DNA of 64,000 bases, taken from positions 62,001-126,000 of the forward strand of contig CAYYPL010000008.1 of NCBI GenBank assembly GCA_964473555.1. Reading direction: 5' to 3'. Positions 41,159-50,018 of the stretch are shown here, piece after piece. This DNA is from UBA11400 sp964473555 (lineage in GTDB: Bacteria > Bacteroidota > Rhodothermia > Balneolales > HLUCCA01). Positions within the stretch are counted from its first letter, which is position 1; the number at the start of each line of letters is the position of its first letter. The notes under the pieces were generated by a model. That model did no database searches, was not told the origin of the DNA, and saw nothing but the letters and a program-made list of their open reading frames with translations. A program made the position numbers and the translations under genes.

Positions 41159-42343
41159 TCAGAATGTATATCCAATGCCCAGGTAAAACCGGATCAGTTC
41201 ATCGGAGAATCCAAGGTCCCCCCGTACGATAAAATCGTTGGTGAAAATGGACATTGCGCCACCGAGTCCGATGGTACGCTTGTGGTCGTTGAAGAAGTCA
41301 CTCACAATCTTGTCGTGGGTGAACACACGTCCACCATCGGTAAATAGTTGTCCACCCAACCGGAATCCCAATTCGGGATACTGTATCAACCAGGTCCTTA
41401 GTTCCGCCGTATAGTACAGGGAAGCATCTGCGATAAATCTTCCTTCCGCATAGCCACGCAGGGAGAATTCACCCCCAGCCTGAGGCAGACGCCAGAACGG
41501 AGTTTGTCCACCCGCCTGATGCCAGCCAAGTTTTACAGCTGCTGTGACAGGGAACAACCAGATTTGCCGGGTTGCATACTGGGATGCCTGAAACTGTACT
41601 TGCCAGGAGGAGTTGTCGAGGAGCAATCCGGGAGCAACTCGTACTTCGATCCGAGCCGTATTTCCCCGGGAAGGGGCAAATTCATCATCGCGGTTTTCCC
41701 ACACGAGTCCGGTTCCGGTTTCCCAAACCCAGAGCCCGTCAAGGAACTCAGGCTGATCCTGAAAAAGTTGATTGGTTTGCGAACCTGACTGGGGAGATTC
41801 CATAGAAAGATTCGAAACCAGCACCCAATCCAGCTTTCCGGTTATGGAATTGGATTTCCAAATGGGTTTTCTGGCGTATAATTCAACGAGTCCGAAGTAG
41901 GTTTCATAAAAATAGTATCCCTCGTTCCATAGGGATTTGTCGAACGCCGAGTTGTTGCCGAATCCAAAGTAAGTCGCCTCGCGGATTCGACCGATACTCA
42001 GATTGGATTTTGAGCGTATGTCTTGTCCGAACGATTGTACCTGCTCATACTGAAGTGACACAGAAAAGAGCCCTTTGGTGGTGGCCAGTGCCGATCCTGC
42101 GAATTGATTTCGAAATGGAGAGAGTCCATCCTGGTAATGGTATCTGGAGAACACGCCACCTGCAAGCAACCCCACATCCGAGGAGTACCCCAATGCGGGT
42201 AAAAACCCGATTTTAACCGAATCTTTAGGTGCATCAAGGGCACGTTGCGCCTTGGTTTGGGCTATTCCCATCCAGGCAGTCAGCAAAGTGATACTGGTTG
42301 TTAGTGCTACTGCCCTAATGAATGACGATCTGGATGTTCGCAA
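41159..42343 (-). CDS. BamA/TamA-like outer-membrane barrel
   Basis: A 394-residue exported protein. Signal peptide to about residue 32 (IAQTKAQ). The remainder looks like the 16-strand surface-antigen (Omp85) barrel without POTRA domains: FSLRGYAEGRF near residue 296 corresponds to the conserved L6 loop (V/I)RG(F/Y), FTDGGRVF near 337 is another barrel hallmark, and the chain ends FYLGIGYTF with terminal Phe. Lacking POTRA, it is probably not a canonical BamA. Role unknown. Start appears to be TTG, as no ATG lies in frame upstream. Confidence 0.7.
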   Translation of the reverse strand: MRTSRSSFIRAVALTTSITLLTAWMGIAQTKAQRALDAPKDSVKIGFLPALGYSSDVGLLAGGVFSRYHYQDGLSPFRNQFAGSALATTKGLFSVSLQYEQVQSFGQDIRSKSNLSIGRIREATYFGFGNNSAFDKSLWNEGYYFYETYFGLVELYARKPIWKSNSITGKLDWVLVSNLSMESPQSGSQTNQLFQDQPEFLDGLWVWETGTGLVWENRDDEFAPSRGNTARIEVRVAPGLLLDNSSWQVQFQASQYATRQIWLFPVTAAVKLGWHQAGGQTPFWRLPQAGGEFSLRGYAEGRFIADASLYYTAELRTWLIQYPELGFRLGGQLFTDGGRVFTHDKIVSDFFNDHKRTIGLGGAMSIFTNDFIVRGDLGFSDELIRFYLGIGYTF

Positions 42344-42502
42344 GGAGGATACACGATTGGTTATGGATGAAGTGGAGCAAATTTAACCCAAAACGGCGTT
42401 AAATATTACTTAAATTAGCGAGTCTGTACCAAAGTTGGAGCATCAACTTGAGGCTTTCATCTTGCAGACGCTAACGCCACCATTCAAGACGCGGTATACC
42501 AC

Positions 42503-44944
42503 TTGAAGATTTTTCCCGAAAATACCATCGAAAAACTTGGCCTTTCGGCTATTATCGAGGCTACGCTCGAGAAAGTGCATGGAACGGTTTCACGAGAACT
42601 CATCGAAGCACTGGCACCGGTTTCCGATCGTGATGCAGTAGAGTCTGCTCTGGACAGGACTTCCGAGGCGATGAGATTGATGCGAAGTGGTGAGCCCTTG
42701 CCCATTGGGGAAATGTCGGATGTGCGTAGTGCCCTGAATCGGGCACGTCCGGAGGGTAGTTTGCTGGACCCGACCTCGTTGTTGCAAATCGGACAGTTAC
42801 TGGTGATGTCGCGTCGCGTAAAACAGTATTTCGATCAACGCAACGAATGGTATCCGAACTGGGCGCAATTATGCCAGACGATTCGTCCGTTAAAGTCGCT
42901 TGAAGAGGCTGTTTTCCTGGTATTGACCGAGCAGGGAGCGATTCGGGACACAGCCTCACCTGAATTGCAGACAATCAGGCGTAATCTGAGTTCTCGAAAA
43001 AACGATCTGCGCAGCACCCTCAACAGAATTCTCAGGCAGGCTTCTAAGGACGGCTATCTCAGTGAACAAGAGCCGACAATCCGTAGTGGGCGTATGGTGT
43101 TGGCCGTGAAGGCCGAACATAAGCGAAAAGTCTCGGGATTTGTGCACGATGAGTCGGCTACGGGACAGACTGTGTATCTAGAGCCAGTTGAAGCGCTGCA
43201 CATCAACAACGATATCCGTCAGTTGGAGAATGAAGAAGCACGGGAAATTGAGCGGATCTTGCGGATCCTTACGGGTAAAGTCCGCCTGGAATTGGATGCG
43301 ATCAGGGTGAATGTACATAATCTGGCCCAAATTGATGCCGGTTTTGCTATTGCCCGCTTGTCGATAGACCTGGATGGGGTGATTCCGGAGTTATCGGAGA
43401 GGGTGGCCGGTAGCGATGGTAGTATAAACGGGGAGCGTCGCCCGGTGCATGTTGTGCGTGGTTTCAATCCGCATCTGCTACTGAAAGCGGTGCGTGAATC
43501 AAACAGGGCCGCCATCGTGCCGCTGGATCTGACTCTGGAGTCGAATGAACGCTGCCTGGTGATAACGGGTCCGAATGCCGGGGGCAAGTCTGTTGCGCTC
43601 AAGACACTGGGACTGCTTTCGTTGATGGTGCAGTGCGGCTACGCTGTTCCTGTGCGCGAAGGGTCAAGGATTCCGGTGTTTGGTTCGATGTTTGTGGATA
43701 TGGGTGATGAGCAGTCGATCGAGAATGATCTGAGTACGTTCTCATCGAGACTAACCTGGATGCGCAAAACGGCGATTCAGGCGGGTAAAGACTCGTTGGT
43801 GTTGATCGATGAAGCTGGAACGGGAACGGATCCCGAGGAGGGTGTGGCGTTGTATCAGTCGTTGATCGAGCAATTGATCGAGCAGGGATCGCTGTGTGTG
43901 GTGACCACGCACCATGGGAACCTTAAAGTATTTGCGCATAATCATCCCGAGGCGGTAAATGCCTCGATGGAATTTGATCAGGCCACGTTGTCGCCGACCT
44001 ACCGATTTCGAAAGGGACTACCGGGCAGTAGTTATGCCTTTGAAATCGCCCAGCGTATTGGGGTTCCGACTCAGGTTCTCTCACGTGCACGGAATTTGAT
44101 CGGAGACTCACGTAATCGACTTGAGCAGCTCATCGCATCGATAGAGAAGGAATCGCAGCATACGGAAACGGTCCGCGTGCAGGCAGAGAACAGGCTCTCT
44201 GAGGCCAACAAACTGATCGCGGGATATCAGGAAAAGCTTGAACATTTGACCCGCGAGCGCGATAAGATCCGTGAAAAGGCGCTCATTGAAGCCCGGGAGA
44301 TCATGCAGGGAGCGAATAAGCGCATTGAAGACGCGGTTCGGCGTATTGTCGAAGACAAAGCTGGCAAGCAGGACATCAAGCAGATGCGCAAGGAGGTGGA
44401 TCTGGCCCAGAATCAGATCCAAGTGGAACTGGAGAAGGTAACCGAGAAAAAAGCTCCCAAAGCCCTTGGAACTCCACCCGCTGTGGGCGATACGGTGAGA
44501 ATGATCGACGGCAGTACAACGGGGGAGCTGGTGGAGGTGAACGGGAACCAGGCCATCGTGCTGGCATCGGGACTCCGACTCAAAACCAAGTACAAAAACC
44601 TCGTTAAGGTGCAGACTCCGGCCAGTAAAAAGAAAGATCGTGGTGGAGTGGTGATCTTATCATCGGGTGATGATCGCGATGATGGTATCATACGCGTGGT
44701 TTCTTCGACACTTGACCTTCGGGGCAAACGAGGAAATGAAGCAATCCAGGAGCTGACCCATTTTTTGGATAGGGTGGTGATGTCGGGATTGTCACAGGCT
44801 GAAATCATCCACGGAAAAGGGGATGGCATTTTAAGGAAGCTGGTGCACGAACATTTGCAAGGTCGAAGGGAAATCAAAACATTTAATCTGGCGCCCTGGG
44901 AACAAGGTGGACCCGGTTGTACCCTGGTTACATTAAAAGGATAG
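42503..44944 (+). CDS. mutS2: MutS2 family endonuclease/ATPase
   Basis: An 813-residue MutS2. The MutS core and ATPase carry Walker A GPNAGGKSV near residue 354 and Walker B LVLIDEAGTGTDPEEG near 432; a coiled coil (about 530-660) follows, and the C-terminal Smr nuclease domain begins LDLRGKRGNEAIQEL near 730 with HGKGDGILR. It lacks the mismatch-reading domain of MutS1. MutS2 acts on recombination structures or on stalled ribosomes, depending on species. TTG is the only in-frame start found just before the conserved N-terminus. Confidence 0.94.
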   Translation: MKIFPENTIEKLGLSAIIEATLEKVHGTVSRELIEALAPVSDRDAVESALDRTSEAMRLMRSGEPLPIGEMSDVRSALNRARPEGSLLDPTSLLQIGQLLVMSRRVKQYFDQRNEWYPNWAQLCQTIRPLKSLEEAVFLVLTEQGAIRDTASPELQTIRRNLSSRKNDLRSTLNRILRQASKDGYLSEQEPTIRSGRMVLAVKAEHKRKVSGFVHDESATGQTVYLEPVEALHINNDIRQLENEEAREIERILRILTGKVRLELDAIRVNVHNLAQIDAGFAIARLSIDLDGVIPELSERVAGSDGSINGERRPVHVVRGFNPHLLLKAVRESNRAAIVPLDLTLESNERCLVITGPNAGGKSVALKTLGLLSLMVQCGYAVPVREGSRIPVFGSMFVDMGDEQSIENDLSTFSSRLTWMRKTAIQAGKDSLVLIDEAGTGTDPEEGVALYQSLIEQLIEQGSLCVVTTHHGNLKVFAHNHPEAVNASMEFDQATLSPTYRFRKGLPGSSYAFEIAQRIGVPTQVLSRARNLIGDSRNRLEQLIASIEKESQHTETVRVQAENRLSEANKLIAGYQEKLEHLTRERDKIREKALIEAREIMQGANKRIEDAVRRIVEDKAGKQDIKQMRKEVDLAQNQIQVELEKVTEKKAPKALGTPPAVGDTVRMIDGSTTGELVEVNGNQAIVLASGLRLKTKYKNLVKVQTPASKKKDRGGVVILSSGDDRDDGIIRVVSSTLDLRGKRGNEAIQELTHFLDRVVMSGLSQAEIIHGKGDGILRKLVHEHLQGRREIKTFNLAPWEQGGPGCTLVTLKG

Positions 44945-44948
44945 GTAT

Positions 44949-45818
44949 ATGCTGATTGTTATTCTGATCCTGGTAGGACTCTTTGCAGGAACCATGTCGG
45001 GCCTTCTCGGTATAGGTGGTGGCACGATCTTTACTCCGGTACTTTTCTATTTGTTTGATCGGGGCGGAGTGAATAATCCGGAGCTATGGACCATAGGCAC
45101 CTCATTGTTTTGTACCTTCACGGCTACTGCAGGTGGAACCTTGAAACAGATTCAACAGAAAAGTGCTTTCCTTCGTGAGAGTGCCTTTGTGGGAATCATC
45201 GGGATTCTTGGTACTACGCTGGGGAAGCTGGTAGCAACGTCTGAATGGTATTCCAGAGATGAATTTTTGGTCCTGATTGGGGTAGTTTTACTCTACACAG
45301 GAATAAACTTTCTGCTCAACAGCTATAAAACCCGAAAGCAGGTCACTGAAGTCGGGATTGAGCGTCCGTTGGAGCCCGTACATACCGCAGTAACCGGAAC
45401 AGCCGGTGGATTTCTGGCTGCGATCTCAGGACTTGGAGGCGGAATCATTATGGTTCCTGTTATGAATCTAGTGTTTAAATACACCCTAAAAAAGGCAGTC
45501 AGTGTTGCCCAGTTTGCCATTGTGGTCATATCCATTGCGGGATTTAGTCAATACATGCTGCGATCACCTGGCACGGATCTGGCCACAACAGGGACTGACA
45601 TGCTGAACTCCCTGGCGGCAACATGGGTCACTATTTCACCTTACACCGTTGGATATGTGGACTTTGGCGTGAGTTTTCCGATGGTTATCGGGTCTTTTTT
45701 TGGGGGGATGATCGGTGTTTGGTTACATAGCAGAATCAACACCAGCTTCATCAAATTCATTTTTGGCATCCTTGTTGTTGTAGCCTCTGTCCGTATGCTG
45801 GCCGAGTTATGGATGTAA
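44949..45818 (+). CDS. TauE/SafE-family permease
   Basis: A 289-residue membrane protein with about eight helices in two repeats. GLFAGTMSGLLGIGGGTIFTP (split at residues 11-31) and a second GTAGGFLAAISGLGGGIIMVPV near 152 are the paired Gly-rich motifs of the TSUP (sulfite/taurine exporter) family. Substrate may be sulfite, sulfonate or another anion. It starts 4 bp after mutS2 and is probably cotranscribed. Confidence 0.88.
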   Translation: MLIVILILVGLFAGTMSGLLGIGGGTIFTPVLFYLFDRGGVNNPELWTIGTSLFCTFTATAGGTLKQIQQKSAFLRESAFVGIIGILGTTLGKLVATSEWYSRDEFLVLIGVVLLYTGINFLLNSYKTRKQVTEVGIERPLEPVHTAVTGTAGGFLAAISGLGGGIIMVPVMNLVFKYTLKKAVSVAQFAIVVISIAGFSQYMLRSPGTDLATTGTDMLNSLAATWVTISPYTVGYVDFGVSFPMVIGSFFGGMIGVWLHSRINTSFIKFIFGILVVVASVRMLAELWM

Positions 45819-45859
45819 CAATTATTCAGATCTAAGTACGCTAGATTTTTAGTAAATTC

Positions 45860-46408
45860 ATGGACTATATGAATGAAGCAAATCAGGACACCATTATCGC
45901 TCAGGACAAGGTCTGGAGGGCGTTTTACACCAAGCCAAGGCATGAGCTAAAAATAGCGTCCAGGCTGGTAGATGCGGGCATACGTACGTACTGTCCGGTG
46001 ATAAAAACCAAAGTCCGGTGGAGTGATCGGTGGAAGAAAGTCTCAAAACCTGCATTACCGGGTTATGTATTTGCCCAGGTCGATGAGCCTGAACGCATCC
46101 AGGTACTCCAGGATGACTCCATATTGCGAAGTGTGATGTGGAACAAAAAGCTCGTCGAAATCACTCCCGCTGAAATTGATCTGATGATGTTGGTGCTCGA
46201 TGACGCAGAAAAAGTCGAATTGGATGATCTATCGGAAGGTGATCGGGTTGAAATTTCGCGTGGTAGCATGGTCGGAATGCAGGGTGTAGTTTTGCAGGTA
46301 TCCAACAAAACGGTCAGATTACGCATTGACTCGATCCAGTGCGACATGCTCGTACAGGTTTCAATCGCGAAAATCGGGAAAATAAAAGAACAGACAAATC
46401 AGGTCTAA
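45860..46408 (+). CDS. NusG-like antiterminator, UpxY type
   Basis: A 182-residue NusG N-terminal (NGN) plus KOW protein. WRAFYTKPRHELKIASRL near residue 15 is the NGN start, LPGYVFAQVD near 70 the central strand, and GDRVEISRGSMVGMQGVVLQV near 130 the KOW domain. Specialised NusG paralogues at the head of capsule loci (UpxY, RfaH relatives) let RNA polymerase read the long operon. Its place at the left end of an 18-kb polysaccharide locus fits. An ATG three codons in is an alternative start. Confidence 0.88.
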   Translation: MDYMNEANQDTIIAQDKVWRAFYTKPRHELKIASRLVDAGIRTYCPVIKTKVRWSDRWKKVSKPALPGYVFAQVDEPERIQVLQDDSILRSVMWNKKLVEITPAEIDLMMLVLDDAEKVELDDLSEGDRVEISRGSMVGMQGVVLQVSNKTVRLRIDSIQCDMLVQVSIAKIGKIKEQTNQV

Positions 46409-46440
46409 AACGATAAACCTGGTTTACTGAAATGGATAAA

Positions 46441-46486
46441 ATGAGTAAATTTACTACTCATTCTTGTGAGTCAATCTGTGACTCAC
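46441..46486 (+). promoter_or_regulatory. Twin 7-bp hairpins after UpxY-like gene
   Basis: ATGAGTA-AATTTAC-TACTCAT (46441-46461) and GTGAGTC-AATCTGT-GACTCAC (46466-46486) are two hairpins of equal design: 7-bp stem, 7-nt loop. They lie 32 bp after the antiterminator gene. They may be a recruitment or pause signal for it, or a processing or attenuation site. The remainder of the gap to 46620 shows nothing clear. Confidence 0.5.
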
Positions 46487-46620
46487 GTTGGCGAAGCTGT
46501 GAAAAGTCGTCCTTTTCTGAAATGATTTCTGAGTATTTACCTCTCTTTACTAGCTGGATAACGTAATTTGGACGTTCACATCTGGAGCATGTCGTGATCT
46601 GTTAAGACTTCCCTGTAGCC

Positions 46621-47148
46621 ATGTTAGACGTATTGATCAGTAACAAAACCCGGGTTAAACTCTTGCTCAGATTCTTTTTGAATCCTAAGCAGAAAGCGTA
46701 TCTGCGTGGACTCGAGAAAGAGTTTCAGGACAGTACGAACTCGATCAGACTTGAGTTGAACAGGTTTGAGGAAGCAGGATTGATTGAGTCTTTCAGGGAA
46801 GGTAACAAGAAGATGTACCGAGTAAATGCAGCTTACCCGCTCTATGGCGACCTGCATAATCTGGCGATGAAACACTTTGGAGTAGACCAGATTCTGGATC
46901 AAATCGTCTCCAAGTTAGGTTCATTAAAGTATGTGTATTTGACAGGAGATCTGGCAGCGGGTCGGGATTCGGATCTCCTGGACATCGCAATAGTCGGTGA
47001 TCACATTGATCGGGAGTATCTGGCAACATTGACTGAAAAGACGGAAGTCCTGATTAACAGGAAAATCAGAACGGTTGTTTTTGGGTCCAGTGAACTTGAC
47101 CGGATACCCAAGGAAAGGCTGTTGATTTTTGAAGAAGTCACTTCATGA
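46621..47148 (+). CDS. Winged-helix regulator with degenerate nucleotidyltransferase domain
   Basis: A 175-residue two-domain protein. Residues about 1-80 form an ArsR-like winged helix (KTRVKLLLRFFLNP, then SIRLELNRFEEAGLIE and the wing REGNKKMYRVN). Residues about 95-170 look like a minimal nucleotidyltransferase fold, but the GSxxRGE...DxD signature is altered to LTGDLAAGRDSDLLDIAIVGD. It may bind a nucleotide without catalysis. Found between the UpxY-like gene and the export gene, so regulation of the polysaccharide locus is likely. Confidence 0.7.
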   Translation: MLDVLISNKTRVKLLLRFFLNPKQKAYLRGLEKEFQDSTNSIRLELNRFEEAGLIESFREGNKKMYRVNAAYPLYGDLHNLAMKHFGVDQILDQIVSKLGSLKYVYLTGDLAAGRDSDLLDIAIVGDHIDREYLATLTEKTEVLINRKIRTVVFGSSELDRIPKERLLIFEEVTS

Positions 47149-47237
47149 TGCCAGGTTCATACCAAGAAAGTCAACCATTTGGCAAAACATAGTGAAACTA
47201 ACTGGTGATTTCAGTAATTTTACGACCTGCATCTCGT

Positions 47238-47245
47238 TATTTTTG
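47238..47245 (+). promoter_or_regulatory. Candidate -7 box TATTTTTG
   Basis: TATTTTTG matches TAnnTTTG and lies 61 nt before the ATG of the SLBB gene. It could start the polysaccharide operon. The -33 region is weak. Confidence 0.35.
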
Positions 47246-47306
47246 CAACAGCAGTTGGCGCTGGCTGTCAACATCCGTTTTAATTTTCAGAGAACAATTC
47301 TCCATC

Positions 47307-50015
47307 ATGACACAATTTAATAGACTCTTCAGGGTATTTGTTTTAGTTATTCTGCTGGTTGGTTCTGGTTCTTTAGCACTCTATGCTCAGAATTCTCAAT
47401 CAGGTAGTACTCAGGGAACGCAATCGGGTAATCAGCAAATCCCGGCGGGTCTGACCCAGGAGCAGTGGCAGCAGCTACAGCAGTATCAAATGCAACAGGC
47501 TGGTAATGCATCAAACACGAATCGAAATACCACTACTCAAACTGCTGTTTATGATCCCGCTACATTTATGGGTGAATTTTCAAGCGTCAGAATGCAGCAG
47601 GAACTCACAAGACGAAACGTGACCCGCGAAGAGCTTAGAGGTGGACTTGCCAGAAAAGGGATACTCCTGGAGAACATCCAGGAATCCAATCTTGCAAGAT
47701 ATCGAGATGTGATCATGCAGACCATCATTGAGATTGAAATTCAGAAAACCAGCATACAGGATGCCAAACAGTTGGCACTACAAAGTCTAATCCAGGAATT
47801 AGAACCGGATTTTCAGTTGCCTGCGTCTGTGAGAACGGTAACAGAACAGGATTTGAGGATGAGATTGCTGAAAATGGGAATCATTTATGAGAATATCCGC
47901 CCTGATCAGTTTGATCGATATGAGACCTTGATTGTATCCACTTTGGAAGAGCTTCAGGCAGAACTGGATGCTGAAAAACGCGAAGAAGAGTTAAACAGGA
48001 TTTATGGACACAGCATTTTTGCCGATAACACACTGGAAGTGTATCGCCTGACCGAAGGGGCTTCGGCAACAAGTAATTATGTACTTGGGACCAATGATAT
48101 CATCAGGGTCACCATCTTTGGTGTTTCGCAGGCCGACCTGGTGCTTGAAGTCAATGACCAGGGATTTGTGCAGCCACAGAATATGTCTCAAATTTATGTA
48201 CGGGGCTTAACGGTTGCTCAGGCCAGGGATCTGCTCCGACAACGTTTGCGTTCTGGTTTTACCTTCAACCAAGACCAGATTGTAGTAACTGTCCAGGAAA
48301 CGCGACCGATTTCAGTAAGTGTGATTGGGGAAACCAATAAAAATGGTACTTACTACCTTTCTGCGATGAATTCGGTGTTTAATCTGCTAGCCGTTGCGGG
48401 AGGACCCACTGAAATTGGATCTGTCCGAAGGATAGAACATATACGCGGGAGTACCCGATCGATGGTGGATGTGTACAAATTGATGGAGCATCCAACAGAA
48501 CAGTACAAGTTCGATCTTCAAAACAATGATGTATTGAATGTGCCTGTGGCGCAGATGTTGGTTAGAATAGAAGGTGGCGTCAAACGTCCGATGCGCTATG
48601 AAATGTTGGATAGCGAGTCATTGGTTGACCTGATCCGGTATGCTGGTGGACTTGCGGAAACGGCAAATCCAAATTTTGTTCAAATCCAGCGATTCGACAT
48701 GGGTCAGTTGAATTTGCTCGAGTTTAACCTGAATGAAGTAATGACGGGTCGCGAGGTGGTGAAGTTGAAATCTGGTGATATCATTCGAATCAGAACAACT
48801 GAAAATATGGTCCTGAACAAAGTTTCCGTTTCAGGATTTGTGATGTATCCCGGGGAATTCGGATTCAGACCTGGTATCACGGTAGGAGAGGCTATTGCAC
48901 TGGCAGGCGGACTTCGTCCGTCGGCATTTGAACGAGCTTACATCGAGAGAAGACCGATCAGGGACACAACGGTTGTCCGATATATCCCGATTAATCTTGG
49001 GACCAACGAAGCGATGTCGATGCTACTTGAGCCCAATGACAACATCCTGATCTACGACCGAACGCTGTATTCTAATGTTGGTGAGTTAACCATAACCGGA
49101 GCAGTGAAACAAACACAGCGATTCGGGTATGATCCGGAGCTGACCATTTATGATTTATTTACTGCCGCCGGAGGGTTTGCAGTTGGTGCCGCACACAATC
49201 GTGTGGAGGTGTTCAGAACTACTGTGTTCACGGATCGACCGGTGGAGATGGAGCTCATCACGCTTCAGTTATCTGAAAACTTCGAAGTGTTACCACCCAA
49301 TGAAAACTTCCAGCTCAAGCCATACGACAATATCGTTGTACGTCAAACACCCGGATTTCAGCTCAGTCGTACTGTGGAGATCAATGGGGAAGTAGAGTAT
49401 CCGGGAGTGTATCCTCTGGAGTCCATTCAAACGCATTTGAGTGACATTATACGTGAGGCTGGTGGGTTGCGCAACCAAGCCGATCCAATTGGTAGTACCT
49501 TGTTCAGAACCCAGGGTGACCGTGGATTTATCATCACAAACCTGAAAGATGTGATGCAAAATCCACGAAATGAGGCTTATGATCCGATTTTGTTCGAAGG
49601 GGATGTCATCACCATTGAGCGTCGTGAAAACATAGTTACCATCCGTCCGATCGGTACCAGGATGTATAATGCCGTTGACGAGCAATTCGCCCGGCGGAGT
49701 TTGAATCTTACTTATCAGGGACAAAAATCGGCAAAATGGTACATCCAGAATTATGCGGGTGGATTCGATGAGAATGCAGACAAAAATACGGTGACCGTAA
49801 CACTCAAAAACGGTCAGGTTTTGAGTACCCGAAAATTCCTTTGGATACGGAAATATCCAAAAGTGCAGTCTGGTTCTACCATCCAGATAGCCATGAAACC
49901 AGAGAAAATCCCAGGAGAAAGTGGGTTTGATTACGATCAATTCCTGACGCGCACTGCGCAGACCACCACTTCGTTTCTCACGATTTTATTACTTATCCAG
50001 CAGCTAAACAAGTAA
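47307..50015 (+). CDS. SLBB-domain polysaccharide export protein
   Basis: A 902-residue exported protein. Signal peptide to about residue 27 (ALYAQNS), then a Gln/Ser/Asn-rich stretch (28-80), a helical part, a Poly_export domain beginning YVLGTNDIIRVTIFG near 254, and a series of SLBB repeats (near 340, 420, 510, 600, 710), each with a VxGxVxxPGxY/F-like motif such as GFVMYPGEFGF. The C-terminus has a hydrophobic helix. It is an OPX (Wza-like) outer-membrane export pore, longer than Wza (about 380) because of extra SLBBs. The frame opens upstream at 47205, but ATG 47307 starts the signal peptide. Confidence 0.88.
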   Translation: MTQFNRLFRVFVLVILLVGSGSLALYAQNSQSGSTQGTQSGNQQIPAGLTQEQWQQLQQYQMQQAGNASNTNRNTTTQTAVYDPATFMGEFSSVRMQQELTRRNVTREELRGGLARKGILLENIQESNLARYRDVIMQTIIEIEIQKTSIQDAKQLALQSLIQELEPDFQLPASVRTVTEQDLRMRLLKMGIIYENIRPDQFDRYETLIVSTLEELQAELDAEKREEELNRIYGHSIFADNTLEVYRLTEGASATSNYVLGTNDIIRVTIFGVSQADLVLEVNDQGFVQPQNMSQIYVRGLTVAQARDLLRQRLRSGFTFNQDQIVVTVQETRPISVSVIGETNKNGTYYLSAMNSVFNLLAVAGGPTEIGSVRRIEHIRGSTRSMVDVYKLMEHPTEQYKFDLQNNDVLNVPVAQMLVRIEGGVKRPMRYEMLDSESLVDLIRYAGGLAETANPNFVQIQRFDMGQLNLLEFNLNEVMTGREVVKLKSGDIIRIRTTENMVLNKVSVSGFVMYPGEFGFRPGITVGEAIALAGGLRPSAFERAYIERRPIRDTTVVRYIPINLGTNEAMSMLLEPNDNILIYDRTLYSNVGELTITGAVKQTQRFGYDPELTIYDLFTAAGGFAVGAAHNRVEVFRTTVFTDRPVEMELITLQLSENFEVLPPNENFQLKPYDNIVVRQTPGFQLSRTVEINGEVEYPGVYPLESIQTHLSDIIREAGGLRNQADPIGSTLFRTQGDRGFIITNLKDVMQNPRNEAYDPILFEGDVITIERRENIVTIRPIGTRMYNAVDEQFARRSLNLTYQGQKSAKWYIQNYAGGFDENADKNTVTVTLKNGQVLSTRKFLWIRKYPKVQSGSTIQIAMKPEKIPGESGFDYDQFLTRTAQTTTSFLTILLLIQQLNK

Positions 50016-50018
50016 CCA

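Noticed and set aside
44949..45818. TauE-like gene as part of the polysaccharide locus
   Set aside because: It follows mutS2 by 4 bp and precedes the UpxY-like gene with its own gap; nothing links it to glycan export.
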